From Streptomyces sp. OfavH-34-F (GTDB lineage Bacteria; Actinomycetota; Actinomycetes; Streptomycetales; Streptomycetaceae): 54,501 bases of DNA. The position numbers and the translations under genes were made by a program. The stretch is taken from NCBI RefSeq assembly GCF_022347745.1, contig NZ_JAKRGC010000013.1:1-54501 (forward strand), written 5' to 3'. This document shows, piece after piece, positions 1 to 8,139 of this stretch; within the stretch, counting starts at the first letter, position 1, and each line of letters starts with the position of its first letter. The notes beneath the pieces are model-generated. The model saw only the letters and a list, made by a program, of their open reading frames with translations. It did no database searches and was not told the origin of the DNA.

Positions 1-306
1 GACGCCCCCGGCCAGCGGCACCGCGGCCAGTGCGCAGCCCGGATGCGCCGCGAGCAGCCCGGCCAGCCGCCGCAGCCCCGCGGCCGCCGAGTACGCCCGG
101 CTGCCCTGGAGCACGTCCCCGCACCCCAGCAGCGAGGCGTCCCGGCAGACGTCCGTGTCGACCACCAGGTGCTCGTCGACCACCGACGCACGGCCGCCCC
201 GGTGCACGGGGCCCAGGCGCACGCTGAACGACGTACCGCCCCAGCGGGCGCGCAGCACCCCCGGAAAGGGGCACGCGCACGCCTCGACCACGACCAGCCG
301 CCTCAC
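1..306 (-). CDS. Unknown protein, 3' end outside window
   Basis: This is the first 102 codons of a gene on the minus strand that leaves the window at position 1. The protein begins MRRLVVVEACACPFPGV and reads cleanly without stops. It starts at a GTG that overlaps the TGA stop of the upstream gene (shared GTGA), so the two are almost certainly translationally coupled and co-transcribed. I do not recognise a domain in the visible part. There is an N-terminal strand-like stretch (LVVVEA), two early cysteines and a pattern of charged and hydrophobic residues typical of a soluble protein. The coupling suggests it works with the glycerophosphotransferase-like partner, perhaps in making or exporting a surface polymer, but that is only inference. 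Confidence 0.75.
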   Translation of the reverse strand, partial: MRRLVVVEACACPFPGVLRARWGGTSFSVRLGPVHRGGRASVVDEHLVVDTDVCRDASLLGCGDVLQGSRAYSAAAGLRRLAGLLAAHPGCALAAVPLAGGV

Positions 307-1616
307 GCCAGCGCCTCCCCGCGCCCGCGAACCCACCCGGCCGGTGGCAACGGGTCCGGCAGCGGTACGGTCACCGGCTCGTGCGCGGGCTGGCCGATGC
401 CGAGCAGCCCGTACATGAGCCGGCGCGTGTTCCGGTTGAAGCGGCCCGGCTCCGAGGTGATGCGCGAGCTGATCGGCGCGTACTCCTCCGCCCGGTACTC
501 CCGGGACACATAGGCGAGTTGGTCCGCGAGTGGATGGGTGGGCGACAGCCGGGGCGCCTGCGCGGCGAGCGTCGCGGCGGGTGAGGCGGGGTTGATCTCG
601 TGCTCCGGCGCGGCGGCCAGCAGGATCGGCGCCCCGGTGAGCGTCCCGTACAGCGTGACCGAACCGTGGTCGCCGATGATCCAGTCCGCCGCGATCAGGA
701 CGCTGCGCCAGTCCGCCTCCGGCGGCACGATCCCCATGCCCAGGTGCACACACCGGGACAGCCACGACCGGACCTGGTACGCGCCGTGCCCGGCCCACAC
801 ATTGGGGTGGACGAGTAGCGCCGTACGGTAGCGGGCCGCCGGCAACTCGCAGATGAGCCGCGGCAGCAGTGCGTCGAACCGGCCGAAGGAGGAGTGGGCC
901 CCCCAGGTCGAGACCGCGACGACCAGCTTCTGCCCCTCGCCGAGCCCGAGCGCCCTGCGGTACGCGGCCCGCAGCGACAGGCTGGCCGTGATCCGGTCGT
1001 GCACGGGGTCGCCGAGCACATGGGCCAGCGGCAGCGCCTCCGGGCAGGTGCGGGCCAGTTCGCGCAGCTCGTCGCGGTGCGGGACGCCCACGGCCGCGGG
1101 CAGCCTGCCGCCGGGCGCCAGGTCCTGCCTGCGCAGCCCCGCCACGCCGGAGTGCGCCCCCTCGGCGACCCGCTTCAGGTAGTTCGCCCCGTGCGGCAGG
1201 GTGATCAGGGGTGCGTTCACGTGCTCGACGCCGCGCGGACCTGCGGCCAGGGCGAGATCGAAGGTCATGCCCGTGGCCTGCTCCCACGGCAGCACCACGC
1301 TGCCGAGCCGGGCGAGGAAGGCGGGCACGTCGTCACCGAAGGCGTGCGGCGGCGCCGTGAAGAAGATCTGCAGCCGGAAGTCGGCCTCCAGCAGGGCCAG
1401 GACGTCGAGCAGGCGCTTCCCGTACGTCACGGTGTGGACCACCGCCAGCACCCGCTTCCGCCCCACCAGCGTCAGCCACTGACGAGTTTCCGGCCGCGCT
1501 TCCGGCCGTGTGTCCGGCCCCTTCGCCTCGACGGCGTCCCGTTCGAACCGGCCCGCCGGGGCCGCTCCGGTCGTTCCCGTTCCACTCGTACTCAACGCCG
1601 GCATGGCGTCGCCCAT
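303..1616 (-). CDS. CDP-glycerol glycerophosphotransferase-like protein
   Basis: A 437-residue soluble protein. I chose the ATG at 1616 because GGAGGAG lies 7 nt upstream; the 35 codons before it have no such signal. The C-terminal half contains LPHGANYLKR, a GDPVHDRI stretch and IGDHGSVTLYGTLTGAPIL. These resemble the nucleotide-sugar/CDP-glycerol side of GT-B fold polymerases (TagB/TagF group), where a short Asp-x-x-Ser segment near the C terminus contacts the donor. There are no membrane spans. It shares a GTGA overlap with the next gene. If the family assignment holds, it would act at the cytoplasmic face on teichoic-acid-like or other cell-surface polymers. The similarity is by fold-level motifs only, so the substrate is open. 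Confidence 0.72.
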   Translation of the reverse strand: MGDAMPALSTSGTGTTGAAPAGRFERDAVEAKGPDTRPEARPETRQWLTLVGRKRVLAVVHTVTYGKRLLDVLALLEADFRLQIFFTAPPHAFGDDVPAFLARLGSVVLPWEQATGMTFDLALAAGPRGVEHVNAPLITLPHGANYLKRVAEGAHSGVAGLRRQDLAPGGRLPAAVGVPHRDELRELARTCPEALPLAHVLGDPVHDRITASLSLRAAYRRALGLGEGQKLVVAVSTWGAHSSFGRFDALLPRLICELPAARYRTALLVHPNVWAGHGAYQVRSWLSRCVHLGMGIVPPEADWRSVLIAADWIIGDHGSVTLYGTLTGAPILLAAAPEHEINPASPAATLAAQAPRLSPTHPLADQLAYVSREYRAEEYAPISSRITSEPGRFNRNTRRLMYGLLGIGQPAHEPVTVPLPDPLPPAGWVRGRGEALA

Positions 1617-1819
1617 GGGTTCTCCTCCGAGTGCGCGAACTGCCTGTGTCGCTGGGGATGCCCGGAAGAGGGGACGGAACCCTGGAGGAAGCCTTGCCAG
1701 AACCTTGCGGCGGTCTGGCACGGAGCACTCCCGGCGGGGCGCAGGGAAGCGAAAGGGGGCGTGGGGAGGGGGTGTTCTCCGGAGCGGGCCGTCGGGCCGT
1801 CCGGGTGCGGGCCGGACCC

Positions 1820-2245
1820 CTAACGCTCGTCCTCGCGCTCGGCCAGGTGGAAGGTGATCTGCGAGAAGTCGCGGCCCTGGAGCACGGGGGCGTTCTGCGT
1901 ACCGCCGCTGACGCTGTTGCTCACCTCACCGCCCGTACGCTCGCGGGCCTCCCGCCACCACGCGTCGAGCAGGTCGCGGAACTCGCCGTCCAGCGCGGCC
2001 CGTACGCCGAGCGCGGTCGCGAGGGCCTGGGCGCGCAGCGGATCGGCGGGCTCGCGCTCCAGCTCGGCGAGTTCCCGCTCCCCGGAGCTGATCGCCGGCT
2101 CTCCCGCGGAGTCGGTGTCCGCCGACGGGGCCCGCCGGAACGGGCGCCGGACCAGTGCGGTGAGCCCCTGCCACGCCTGGCGCCCCGCGTCCGTGCCGAC
2201 ACTGCCCGCCATGGCGGTGAGGGCGGCTGCCGTGATCGCGTCCAT
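1820..2245 (-). CDS. Helical protein with amyloid-signalling-like C-terminal motif
   Basis: A 141-residue protein starting at the ATG at 2245, behind GGAGGAG with good spacing. Residues 1-110 are predominantly helical: an Ala/Gly-rich opening (DAITAAALTAMAG), a basic stretch (VRRPFRR) and acidic helices. After a linker the tail carries GGTQNAPVLQGRDF followed by a hydrophobic end. The shape (N..SGGT..PV.Q.RDF) is the one found at the end of many small Streptomyces proteins and at the N terminus of bacterial NLR-type ATPases. There it has been described as a RHIM-like or BASS amyloid-signalling motif that nucleates assembly between partner proteins. No enzyme motif is visible. The assignment rests on pattern recall, not alignment. 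Confidence 0.75.
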   Translation of the reverse strand: MDAITAAALTAMAGSVGTDAGRQAWQGLTALVRRPFRRAPSADTDSAGEPAISSGERELAELEREPADPLRAQALATALGVRAALDGEFRDLLDAWWREARERTGGEVSNSVSGGTQNAPVLQGRDFSQITFHLAEREDER

Positions 2246-2421
2246 ACCGGTCTCCTCCGGTTCGCCGGACATCGGGCCCAGCGTAGGTCGGTGCCGTACG
2301 GCTACGCAGGGGTTCCGCCGGGTCCGGTCCCCCGCGTTCGAAAGCCCGTACGCTGCATGCGACAAGCCCCGAGCCCTCGCGGCTCGGCGCCGGGCGCAAC
2401 CGAGGGGGAGGCACAGACCTG

Positions 2422-2634
2422 ATGTGGGACATGATCGGCAATATCGCCTTGATGCTCTACGGACCGCTGATGGCGTGGACGGCATGGGAGTGGTGGCGAC
2501 ACCCGGAGAAGGCCCCCGGCTGGGTGACGTGGGGGCCGTCGTGGGGAGTGCGCTGGTGGGCGGTGGGCTTCGTGATCGTGGGGCTCGCCATGGGGGCCGG
2601 CGGCGTGTACGGCATCGGGCTCGCGGAGTCCTGA
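2422..2634 (+). CDS. Small two-helix membrane protein
   Basis: A 70-residue protein starting at ATG 2422, with GAGGGGGAGG about 10 nt upstream. It has two likely membrane helices (about residues 5-22 and 44-64) joined by a Trp-rich loop (WEWWRHP, WGPSWGVRWW). It is transcribed away from the amyloid-motif protein gene, with about 175 bp between the two starts. Trp-rich two-helix micro-proteins of this size are common in Streptomyces and mostly have no known function. Because the divergent neighbour carries a signalling-like tail, a membrane-acting partner is conceivable, but nothing in this sequence shows it. Confidence 0.65.
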   Translation: MWDMIGNIALMLYGPLMAWTAWEWWRHPEKAPGWVTWGPSWGVRWWAVGFVIVGLAMGAGGVYGIGLAES

Positions 2635-2759
2635 GTGCCGCGGCGCAGACGGGCGGCGTGAGCGGAACGGCGGTGGACCGCCTCAAGGCCGGCCCGTCCG
2701 CGTAGTCGGTGGCGGGCTGTTCCACTGGAGGCCGTCAACAAGCAAGGAACCGAACCGAC

Positions 2760-3182
2760 ATGATCGAACGAGTCCGCGCCGTCCTCGTCACACCCGACGA
2801 CACCCTGCTGGTCCTCCGCCGCACCAGGCCCGGCATCCCCGTGTACTGGGTCCTGCCCGGAGGTGGCGTCGAACCCACCGACGAGTCCCGCGAGGCCGCC
2901 CTCCACCGCGAGATCCACGAGGAGATCGCGGGCAGGGCCGACATCGTCCGCCTCCTCCACACCACGGAGACCGCCGGCGAACGTCACCTCTTCTACCTGG
3001 CCCGCGTCACCACGTGGTCCTTCGCCGACCGCACGGGCCCCGAGTTCAGCGCCGAGGGCCGCGGCAAATACGCCCTGGACGAGATCCCGCTGACCCCGGA
3101 GGGCCTCGACGCCATCAACCTCAAGCCGGAAGAGATCGCCCGCCTGCTGAGGCAAGCCCTCACCACGGGAACCCTCGCGTAA
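2760..3182 (+). CDS. Nudix hydrolase
   Basis: A 140-residue single-domain protein. Nudix enzymes hydrolyse nucleoside diphosphates linked to another moiety, using a divalent metal held by the Nudix box. The box here runs GGGVEPTDESREAALHRE and then IHEEIAG, which fits GX5EX7REUXEEXG closely, with both metal-binding glutamates present. The ATG at 2760 directly opens the beta strand before the box; AAGGAA lies upstream. The C-terminal part has a short helix typical of MutT/ADP-ribose-pyrophosphatase-like members. The substrate cannot be read from sequence. It is convergent with the following alpha/beta hydrolase, with 26 bp between the two stops. Confidence 0.9.
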   Translation: MIERVRAVLVTPDDTLLVLRRTRPGIPVYWVLPGGGVEPTDESREAALHREIHEEIAGRADIVRLLHTTETAGERHLFYLARVTTWSFADRTGPEFSAEGRGKYALDEIPLTPEGLDAINLKPEEIARLLRQALTTGTLA

Positions 3183-3208
3183 CCACGACTACGGCGGTAC
3201 GCGGACGA

Positions 3209-4009
3209 TCAGGTGACGTCTGCCAGGAACCGCCGGAGTACGTGCCGCAGGACGTCCGGCCGCTCCAGATGGACGTCGTGGCCCGCGCCGGGAACGCTCA
3301 CGGCCACGGTCCCCGGCCGGCGCCGGAACATCTCCGCGATGTCCCCGGCCGGGACGATGCCGTGCTGGCCGAGGACGGCCAGGGAGGGGCAGGTCACGGT
3401 CGACCACTCGTCCCAGAAGGACCGCTGGGCGACCTCCGCCAGCGAAGCCACCATCACCGCGCGATCGAAACGGGGCCACCACCCCCCGTCCCGCTCCACC
3501 AGACCACCCGCCCAGCCCTCGCCGACCGAGCCGCCGCCGAAGAACTCGACGGCCGCCGCCCTGGTCGGGAACGGCCGGGGCCACGAGTCGAGCCACCCTC
3601 CGATCTCCGCCTGCACCTTCCGGTTCGGCCCACCGGGCCCGGCTTCGATCAGAACGAGGGCCCGGAAGAGTCCGGGATGCGCGGCAGCGGCAAGCATGGC
3701 GGTGTGCCCGCCGAGCGACTGCCCCACGAGGACGGGGCGCCGGAGGCCGAGCTGTTCGAGCACGGCCACGGTGTCCGCGACGTAAGCGGCTCGGGACACG
3801 TCCTGCGGGTGGCGCTCACCGGCCCCGTGCCCGCGCTGATCGACGGCGACGACCCGGTAGCGCGGGCTCAGATCCCGCGCGAGCGCGTCCCACTCACCGG
3901 CATGACCGGCCAGCCCGTGCAACAGAACAACCGGCACCCCCGACCCGCCCCAGTCACGACAGGAAACCCGAACGCCCTCACGACTGAGGACAACCTCCGA
4001 CCAGCTCAT
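3209..4009 (-). CDS. Alpha/beta-fold hydrolase
   Basis: A 266-residue enzyme. It shows the oxyanion-side HGLAGHA, the strand-turn VDQRGHG, the nucleophile elbow GQSLGG (catalytic Ser) and a late GAGHDVH with the catalytic His, so the triad is complete. There is no signal peptide or membrane segment when translation starts at ATG 4009, which is preceded by GGGAG at good spacing; the longer reading frame upstream lacks a ribosome site. Family members include esterases, haloperoxidase-like enzymes and C-C bond hydrolases, and the sequence does not say which. It stands just outside the repeat-bounded segment that begins near 4363. Confidence 0.88.
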   Translation of the reverse strand: MSWSEVVLSREGVRVSCRDWGGSGVPVVLLHGLAGHAGEWDALARDLSPRYRVVAVDQRGHGAGERHPQDVSRAAYVADTVAVLEQLGLRRPVLVGQSLGGHTAMLAAAAHPGLFRALVLIEAGPGGPNRKVQAEIGGWLDSWPRPFPTRAAAVEFFGGGSVGEGWAGGLVERDGGWWPRFDRAVMVASLAEVAQRSFWDEWSTVTCPSLAVLGQHGIVPAGDIAEMFRRRPGTVAVSVPGAGHDVHLERPDVLRHVLRRFLADVT

Positions 4010-4362
4010 ACACCGTCTCCCGACACATCGGCCCACCCTTACAAGGCCACAGCGCCCCGCCGGGCACCGTACCCAACCACTGCCGTCCGCCCCGCTGAGC
4101 ACACACGGCACGGCCGCCGGCAACGGAGGATCGACGAGGAGATCCGCCCCGGCTCCGTAGCCGTCGACGGCTCGGTTCTGCGTCAGCCACCGGGCGCCGG
4201 GCAATGGCACGGCTCTACCTCGCAGGGTCGCGTCGCTGTTCGCGGATACGGGCCTGCAGGCGTGGCGGCTCGGGCCTGGGCGCGGGCCGATTTATTTCGC
4301 TGTGGGGAAAGAACAGGGTCCGGTACGAAACACTTGTCGCGGCTCTGGACCTGGCTGACTGC
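4010..4362. other. Non-coding stretch, no gene seen
   Basis: About 350 bases between the alpha/beta hydrolase start and the tRNA-Gly-like repeat. Open frames here have random-looking composition and no ribosome sites. The upstream region of the hydrolase promoter must lie at its left edge. Confidence 0.5.
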
Positions 4363-4445
4363 ATGAGAAAGGCCCCAGCCTGCGACCGGGACCTTTCTTT
4401 CAAGAGCGGGTGACGAGAACCGAACTCGTGCTCTGAGCTTGGGAA
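4363..4445 (-). repeat. Partial tRNA-Gly plus terminator copy (att-like repeat)
   Basis: These 83 bases match 10007-10089 without any gap, 74 identical by my count. Positions 4405-4445 equal the 3' part of the tRNA-Gly gene from the anticodon-loop region to the discriminator base. Positions 4368-4397 are a worn copy of the tRNA terminator hairpin. The 5' half of the tRNA is missing, so no functional tRNA is made. This is the usual look of an attachment-site remnant left by an element that integrated into the tRNA 3' end. Confidence 0.75.
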
Positions 4446-4614
4446 ACAGCGGTACTTGGGCCTTTGGAAGGATCTGACCTGCGGTTTCGGGCTGGCCAGG
4501 TGGATGGCCCCTCGGACTCTGGGAGCCGTATCTGACCGCTGTTGTCCGCTCTGCTGGGCACGGATGGGGCACGAGAATTCCTAGTGCGACGCGTGCTCCG
4601 GGCGGGCGGACTGC
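4446..4614. other. Non-coding stretch, no gene seen
   Basis: About 170 bases between the tRNA-Gly fragment and the toxin gene stop codon. I see no ORF with coding character and no hairpin of note. An integrase gene would be expected near such a junction and is absent. Confidence 0.4.
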
Positions 4615-5016
4615 TCAGAGGGGGATGATGCGGACTTGGTTGCCGCAGAGCTGGGTCATGTCGTCGCTGTCGGAGGTCAGGAGGGCGACGGGTTTCGTCT
4701 GGCGGAGCGCGACCTCGGCGACCGTGGCGTCAATGGCGTACTTGTGTCCGTGCAGTCCAGCGCCTTTGAGAAGCTCAGCCGCCGCTTTCGCCGCCTGTTC
4801 GGTGACGGGCTCCACCTTGACGCGGGACAGGGCCCAGTTCAGGCGGGGCATGCTGGTGCGGGAGTGGGTCACTTCCACGATGGTGTTGGCCCCGATGACC
4901 AGGTCGGCTCCCATGTCGTGGAAGACCTGAAGCATCGCGAGGAGCTTGCGGTCCTGCGCGATCCAGGCGGAAAGTCCTTCCGAGTCCAGGACGACGGTCT
5001 CGATACGCTCGCTCAC
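4615..5016 (-). CDS. PIN-domain ribonuclease toxin (VapC-like)
   Basis: A 133-residue PIN-domain protein. VapC-type toxins cleave RNA with a Mg2+ site made of conserved acidic residues. The acidic positions are visible: VVLDSEGL at the N terminus, an E in IVEVTHS, YAIDATVAE in the middle and TSDSDDM near the C terminus. The GTG start at 5016 overlaps the TGA of the upstream antitoxin (GTGA), the arrangement that couples toxin to antitoxin translation. The pair sits inside the repeat-bounded segment, where toxin-antitoxin modules often stabilise mobile DNA. Target RNA is unknown. Confidence 0.88.
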   Translation of the reverse strand: MSERIETVVLDSEGLSAWIAQDRKLLAMLQVFHDMGADLVIGANTIVEVTHSRTSMPRLNWALSRVKVEPVTEQAAKAAAELLKGAGLHGHKYAIDATVAEVALRQTKPVALLTSDSDDMTQLCGNQVRIIPL

Positions 5017-5261
5017 GCGGCGTCCGCGCCTTTGGAGGTGTCGGCGGAGCCGAAGATCTTCTCGCGCGCCTCGGCGAGCTCCTCGTCGCTGAAGGGTCCG
5101 TGCTCCTCCTCATGGCGACGAAGGTCGTCGCCCAGGAGCTGGTGCCGGATCTGGCGCGCTACGGCTTCCGCCACGTAGCCGGAGACGTTGTCCGTGAGCT
5201 TGCGGAGCTCCGCCACCTGGTCGCTGGGGAGCGTGACGGTGATGCGAGTCGTTGAGGACAT
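5013..5261 (-). CDS. Ribbon-helix-helix antitoxin (VapB-like)
   Basis: An 82-residue protein. The N-terminal part (TRITVTLPSDQVAELRKL) has the alternating pattern of a ribbon-helix-helix DNA-binding strand followed by helices; the acidic C terminus (EEEHGPFSDEELAEAREKIFG) would wrap the toxin. I chose ATG 5261, which stands 6 nt after a TATGCT hexamer, so the mRNA is probably leaderless; a longer frame begins at 5309 without a ribosome site. The start region is covered by a palindrome (5269-5284) suited to autoregulation by the antitoxin or the complex. The stop overlaps the toxin start. Confidence 0.85.
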   Translation of the reverse strand: MSSTTRITVTLPSDQVAELRKLTDNVSGYVAEAVARQIRHQLLGDDLRRHEEEHGPFSDEELAEAREKIFGSADTSKGADAA

Positions 5262-5268
5262 ACGGCAA

Positions 5269-5284
5269 GCATACTGGAGTATGC
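5269..5284. promoter_or_regulatory. Palindromic operator of the toxin-antitoxin operon
   Basis: GCATACTGGAGTATGC has perfect 7-bp arms around a GG centre and overlaps the presumed -10 hexamer of the antitoxin gene. RHH antitoxins typically bind short palindromes of this kind to repress their own operon. Confidence 0.6.
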
Positions 5285-5393
5285 GCGACAGGGGCTGGGT
5301 TTGCGACACCGATTCTTCCGGTCAAGGTTTCGCGACCGGAGGGTGAGGTTTCCAGCGCGGGGAGTACGAGCCCGCCGACCATACGCGCATCGG

Positions 5394-6140
5394 TCAGAAG
5401 GGCGGTTCGAGATAGCTGCGACCATCACTGTGTGGCTCCCAGTCCCAGGGCCCCTCCAGGAAAGGCTCGGAGCCGGGGGTGTCGTGGCCCCACGCTTCGA
5501 GTGCCTTCTGGGCAACACGCTGGTTGTGGCCGTTGCTGCTGGTGTCCAGGATGGAGCGCGCGTGCACGGCGAGGTGATCGCGGTGTTCGGCGAGCGCGGG
5601 GTGCTCGGCGAGGATGAGCGCGGCGATAACGGCGGCTTCGCGCACGTCCTCGTGGCTGTCTCGGAGGAAGGGCGAGACGGCCCGATAAAGCATCGGGCGC
5701 AGGTCTCGGAAGGACGCCACGATGGTGCCGGGGGCGAGGAAGTCAGGGAAGTGCTGCTCCGTGCGGCCCACAATCTCGTCAGAGGCGTCGTAGGCCGTGG
5801 ACGCCAACCAGTTCAACAGCGCCGCACGGATGGGGACGTTGCGATAGGGCCGGGAGGTCGTAGCCGCCGGGTGGGTGAGGATGCCGGCGACATACATGGC
5901 GGCGGGGGCAGTGGCTTCGTAGATCGTGTTCTGGTGGCCGACCATCTCACCTAGCTCTGACAGGGCGTTGACCTGGACCCTGGGGTCGGGCGTCAGCAGT
6001 CGTGTGAGGACCTCGGGGAGGCCCTCACCGTTCCCGAAAGGCGTCTCGAGCGAACCCCAATCAGTCTCCGACAGGACTACCTGGTGCGGCGGCAAGTCGG
6101 GCTCGCGAGGTGCGCCAGCGTTGGAACGGCTGCGGTTCAC
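5394..6140 (-). CDS. HEAT-repeat-like protein of unknown function
   Basis: A 248-residue, mostly helical protein without membrane spans. Segments such as VQVNALSELGEMV, VPIRAALLNWLAS, SHEDVREAAVIAALILAEHP and NQRVAQKALEAWG repeat the helix-turn-helix hydrophobic spacing of HEAT/armadillo repeats, which serve as protein-binding scaffolds. I place the start at GTG 6140, 6 nt after a TAGGTT hexamer (leaderless); TTG 6146 is the only upstream alternative. Similar small HEAT-like proteins occur in Streptomyces accessory regions, often beside immunity or toxin genes. A specific function cannot be given. Confidence 0.72.
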   Translation of the reverse strand: MNRSRSNAGAPREPDLPPHQVVLSETDWGSLETPFGNGEGLPEVLTRLLTPDPRVQVNALSELGEMVGHQNTIYEATAPAAMYVAGILTHPAATTSRPYRNVPIRAALLNWLASTAYDASDEIVGRTEQHFPDFLAPGTIVASFRDLRPMLYRAVSPFLRDSHEDVREAAVIAALILAEHPALAEHRDHLAVHARSILDTSSNGHNQRVAQKALEAWGHDTPGSEPFLEGPWDWEPHSDGRSYLEPPF

Positions 6141-6236
6141 AGGCAAAACCTAGACCAGAAGGCGGATGCACTTCTCATGGCATTGAGCGCTGTGCGGATT
6201 CGTGAGAGCGCAGCGGTGTAATCGGCATACAACTGC

Positions 6237-7487
6237 CTACGCCTGATGATCGTGTCCCTTTCTGGAGAAGGCGCCTTCTGTCCTGGAAATGGCTTGGTTT
6301 GCCGCCTCTGCGCTCCGCATGTTCTTGGGTAGTCGCGTTTCCGCTGTCACGTAGGCTCCAGCAAGAAACGTATCGGTGATACCTTCGGCGTCTGACAGGT
6401 TGGCCCTGTCCAGACAGGCCCCCTCTGGATAGCATTCCGCTAGCTTGGCGGAACCGAAATGTGCTCCATGAGCCCATGAGTTATCTAGGGTTGCTTCGGT
6501 AAAATTAGCGCCGAAGAACTTAGCGTTCGACAGGTTGCATTCCACCAGTGAGGCGTCCGAAAAATCTGTGCGCGCAAAATTTCCATCACTCATGTCACAT
6601 TTTTCCAGGTCGGTGTTTCTCAGGTTTGCGCGCTGAATCCACGCCCCCTTGAGTGATACTCGGATAAAACTCGCTTCCTTGAAATCTGCGTCAGGCGCCT
6701 GAACGTTGTCAAGAATGCAGTCATCGAATATTGCTCCAGCGAAACGTCCGGATGTCATGGATGCGCCCTGAAGGGACGATTCTCGAAAGTCCAATTGGCC
6801 TCTCTCGGGCCTTACGGGCCTTCGTCCCAAGACGGTCAGAGCCGCTTGCGCCGGCTCCTTCGGCCTTGCAGAGACTTGCGTTCTATCCGTGTGCGCCTGT
6901 TCCCGGATGAATGCACACAAAAACTCGACAACCATTGCGTGATCCTTTTCCGAATCATGCATAATTCGCTCGAGTGCGTAAATTCCCCCCAGCTTTTCTG
7001 TATCACTGTCACTGCCTGCCAGTTTGACAGCCTCGACGTATCTGTTTGTAACTTGATCTTCTCTTGTCAGCTCGGCTTGGCGAACTGCGGATTTTTCGGA
7101 GTGCTCAATGGATAGGCGAGTCAGCCGTAGCTGCTCCTGTGTGGACTCTTGTGTGTGCTTTAGTGCCTCTTTTGAGTTTTTTAGATTTCTGTCTGTGTAA
7201 TATAGCCCGAAAGCTGCAATGACTCCCGCTCCGATGGCCACTAGCGTGGTGCGGAATCCGGTTACAACCGCCCCCTCGCCGGGTGTTAGGTCATGCCCGA
7301 GGTGTTTTCCGTCAATCCACCATGGTCCTTTCCATAGGAGCGCGATGAAGCAGGCGAAGGTGATCATGACTACCGCTATGGCGGCAATTTTCCGCGCTTT
7401 CATGCGGCTATTGAACCATGTTATACGGGCGGTGGTCTGGTGATTCGGGAAGAAGGTCGGTGGAGCCGCTTGGAGGCGAGTGGTCAT
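6237..7487 (-). CDS. Pentapeptide-repeat membrane protein
   Basis: A 416-residue protein in three parts. Residues about 33-52 and 73-96 are membrane helices (IAAIAVVMITFACFIALLW; TTLVAIGAGVIAAFGLYY). Residues 100-200 form a charged helical, probably coiled-coil region in the cytoplasm. Residues 230-390 are about 20 pentapeptide repeats of the A(D/N)LXX type (for example ANLRNTDLEKCDMSD, NLSNAKFFGANFTEA), which fold into a right-handed quadrilateral beta-helix. The base composition is visibly AT-richer than the flanks, suggesting transfer from outside. Start: ATG 7487 (weak site) or Met29. The family architecture is frequent in Streptomyces but its role is unknown. Confidence 0.8.
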   Translation of the reverse strand: MTTRLQAAPPTFFPNHQTTARITWFNSRMKARKIAAIAVVMITFACFIALLWKGPWWIDGKHLGHDLTPGEGAVVTGFRTTLVAIGAGVIAAFGLYYTDRNLKNSKEALKHTQESTQEQLRLTRLSIEHSEKSAVRQAELTREDQVTNRYVEAVKLAGSDSDTEKLGGIYALERIMHDSEKDHAMVVEFLCAFIREQAHTDRTQVSARPKEPAQAALTVLGRRPVRPERGQLDFRESSLQGASMTSGRFAGAIFDDCILDNVQAPDADFKEASFIRVSLKGAWIQRANLRNTDLEKCDMSDGNFARTDFSDASLVECNLSNAKFFGANFTEATLDNSWAHGAHFGSAKLAECYPEGACLDRANLSDAEGITDTFLAGAYVTAETRLPKNMRSAEAANQAISRTEGAFSRKGHDHQA

Positions 7488-7782
7488 GGCTCCGTAAGCT
7501 GATGGCGAGTCGGGAAGTCAGTGGACCTGCCCGTAAAGCACGACGTTGGGGTCATGATCGTAGAGGCTCGCCCCAAAGTGGCTGCCTAAAGCCGTGGAGC
7601 CGACCGCCCCAGCCACAGTGGGTTTCTCCTCACCATGGTGCTCGCCCTAGCCGCGCGAGCCGCTTTGATGAAGTAGGGAAAGTTCTACCGCGCTGGAAGC
7701 AGGTGCCCGGCGCAGCTTGTGTGCCGGACGTGGCCGCCGCCCGCGTGCAACCGGAGCGGTCGACGGCCACGTCCGGAGGCCG
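7488..7782. other. Non-coding stretch with a hairpin
   Basis: Nearly 300 bases without a convincing gene. The only structure I see is a perfect 13-bp inverted repeat, CCGGACGTGGCCG at 7724-7736 and its complement at 7764-7776. It lies just past the 3' end of the pseudogene on the minus strand and is probably its terminator. Confidence 0.5.
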
Positions 7783-8130
7783 TCAGGCTGTAGCGGCGGC
7801 CTCGCGGCCTCTGCGGGTGCGGCGGTGGAGGATTTTGGCGAAGGTGGCGCGGGCGTCTCTGTGGGGTCTAGGTAGTGCATTGCCAGGAGGGCGGCGGTGA
7901 CGGCGCCCTCCTGGTCGTTCTGGATCTCGGACCAGGTTGGGGTGTCGTCGCAGGTGGTGAGGTCCTTCAGGTCGTGGAGGGCGGGCATGGGCTTGCTGGC
8001 CTCTTCGGTGACCTTGCTGACTCGGAGGGCTTGAGCTCCTGGTTAGGGAGGTGGGCGCCTGCCGCACGGCAGACGGCGGAGAGCTTCTCGATGTTGTCCC
8101 GCAGGGTGTCCGCGTCGGACCGCCGGTCGA
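7783..8130 (-). pseudogene. Frameshifted small hypothetical gene
   Basis: Three reading frames on the minus strand join into one plausible protein: RRSDADTLRDNIEKLSAVCR..QELKPSE, then VSKVTEEASKPMPALHDL..ALLAMHYLDPTETP, then ARATFAKILHRRTRRGREAA and a stop at 7783. Frame changes are needed near 8030 and near 7865. No start codon with a ribosome site remains upstream, where the UDP-glucose dehydrogenase ends at 8140. The composite resembles the ~110-residue helical proteins that Streptomyces genomes carry in many accessory loci, but I cannot name the family. Confidence 0.5.
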
Positions 8131-8139
8131 TGGGTTCGG

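Noticed and set aside
4183..4572. A possible small gene around the tRNA-Gly fragment
   Set aside because: Its codons read straight through the tRNA remnant and terminator copy, so it is not a protein gene.
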